Shown: positions 49,086 through 50,443 of the stretch, piece by piece
How the letters are laid out: each line of letters starts with the position of its first letter
Numbering within the stretch: position 1 is the stretch's first letter
Translations under genes and position numbers: made by a program
Notes under the pieces: generated by a model
Database searches by the model: none
What the model was told of the DNA's origin: nothing
Seen by the model: the letters and a program-made list of their open reading frames with translations, nothing else
DNA from: an uncultured Eubacteriales bacterium
GTDB taxonomy: Bacteria; Bacillota; Clostridia; Lachnospirales; Lachnospiraceae
Direction of reading: 5' to 3'
Assembly (NCBI GenBank): GCA_900316715.1
Contig: ONEC01000003.1
Location: forward strand, 1 to 50,443
Length of the DNA: 50,443 nt

Positions 49086-50443
<1,358 letters not shown>

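Overview
The window looks like a chromosome segment of a low-to-moderate GC (roughly 40%) Gram-positive anaerobe of the Clostridia, most likely Lachnospiraceae (a Butyrivibrio, Lachnospira or Roseburia relative). The reasons are: strong AGGAGG-type ribosome binding sites; TTGACA/TATAAT promoters; CIRCE elements at groES and htpG; a cysS-mrnC-rlmB-sigH cluster as in Bacillus/Clostridium; a TPP-controlled thiamine-precursor ABC transporter; PanG-type pantothenate synthesis; and LRR/SLH/cadherin-like/transglutaminase surface proteins typical of that family. Genus assignment is inference. Almost every gene is on the + strand; the exceptions are tRNA-Gly and one lipoprotein gene. No insertion sequence, prophage or CRISPR array was seen.

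Layout. 1-3550: a remnant carrying only a wall-sorting-type C-terminus, then a TPP riboswitch with its terminator and an uptake operon (thiamine-binding protein, permease, lipoprotein, ATPase). 3.6-10.8 kb: an ArgD-type aminotransferase, a GC-rich hairpin island, an M18 aminopeptidase, and a 1453-aa hybrid sensor whose dimerisation domain has Asn in place of the phospho-His. 10.86-15.3 kb: the pantothenate/CoA operon panG-panB-panC-panD-coaBC behind a structured leader. 15.3-18.9 kb: pyrE, a 49-aa membrane protein, an LtaS-like enzyme and an Lrp regulator. 18.9-22.1 kb: an LRR/SLH surface protein with four exact-period repeats behind an operator-like direct repeat. 22.2-27.4 kb: tRNA-Gly (- strand), a second LtaS-like enzyme on a nearly leaderless transcript, typA, and an FHA protein. 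27.4-36.6 kb: argH, a membrane transglutaminase-like protein, an unknown protein, htpG under CIRCE, cysS-mrnC-rlmB-sigH, tRNA-Thr and a TerB-like protein.

36.6-40.6 kb holds the most striking pair: a secreted SH3-glucosaminidase-cadherin protein ending in a type I dockerin, followed 16 bp later by a membrane-anchored protein whose N-terminus looks like a cohesin. Together they suggest a non-cellulosomal cohesin-dockerin tether that holds a peptidoglycan hydrolase at the cell surface. Downstream lie glnS, ogg, a Fur-family regulator and a COG0523 metal GTPase controlled by two palindromes. Next come a low-complexity lipoprotein on the - strand, a STAS-domain/APH-like kinase fusion, an MFS transporter behind a long structured and apparently operator-controlled leader, and groES plus partial groEL.

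Common themes are cell-envelope building and anchoring (two LtaS-like enzymes, SLH protein, cohesin-dockerin pair, lipoproteins), cofactor supply (thiamine, pantothenate/CoA), translation and protein quality control, and envelope or metal signalling. All calls rest on reading the sequence and on family knowledge; no database search was run.
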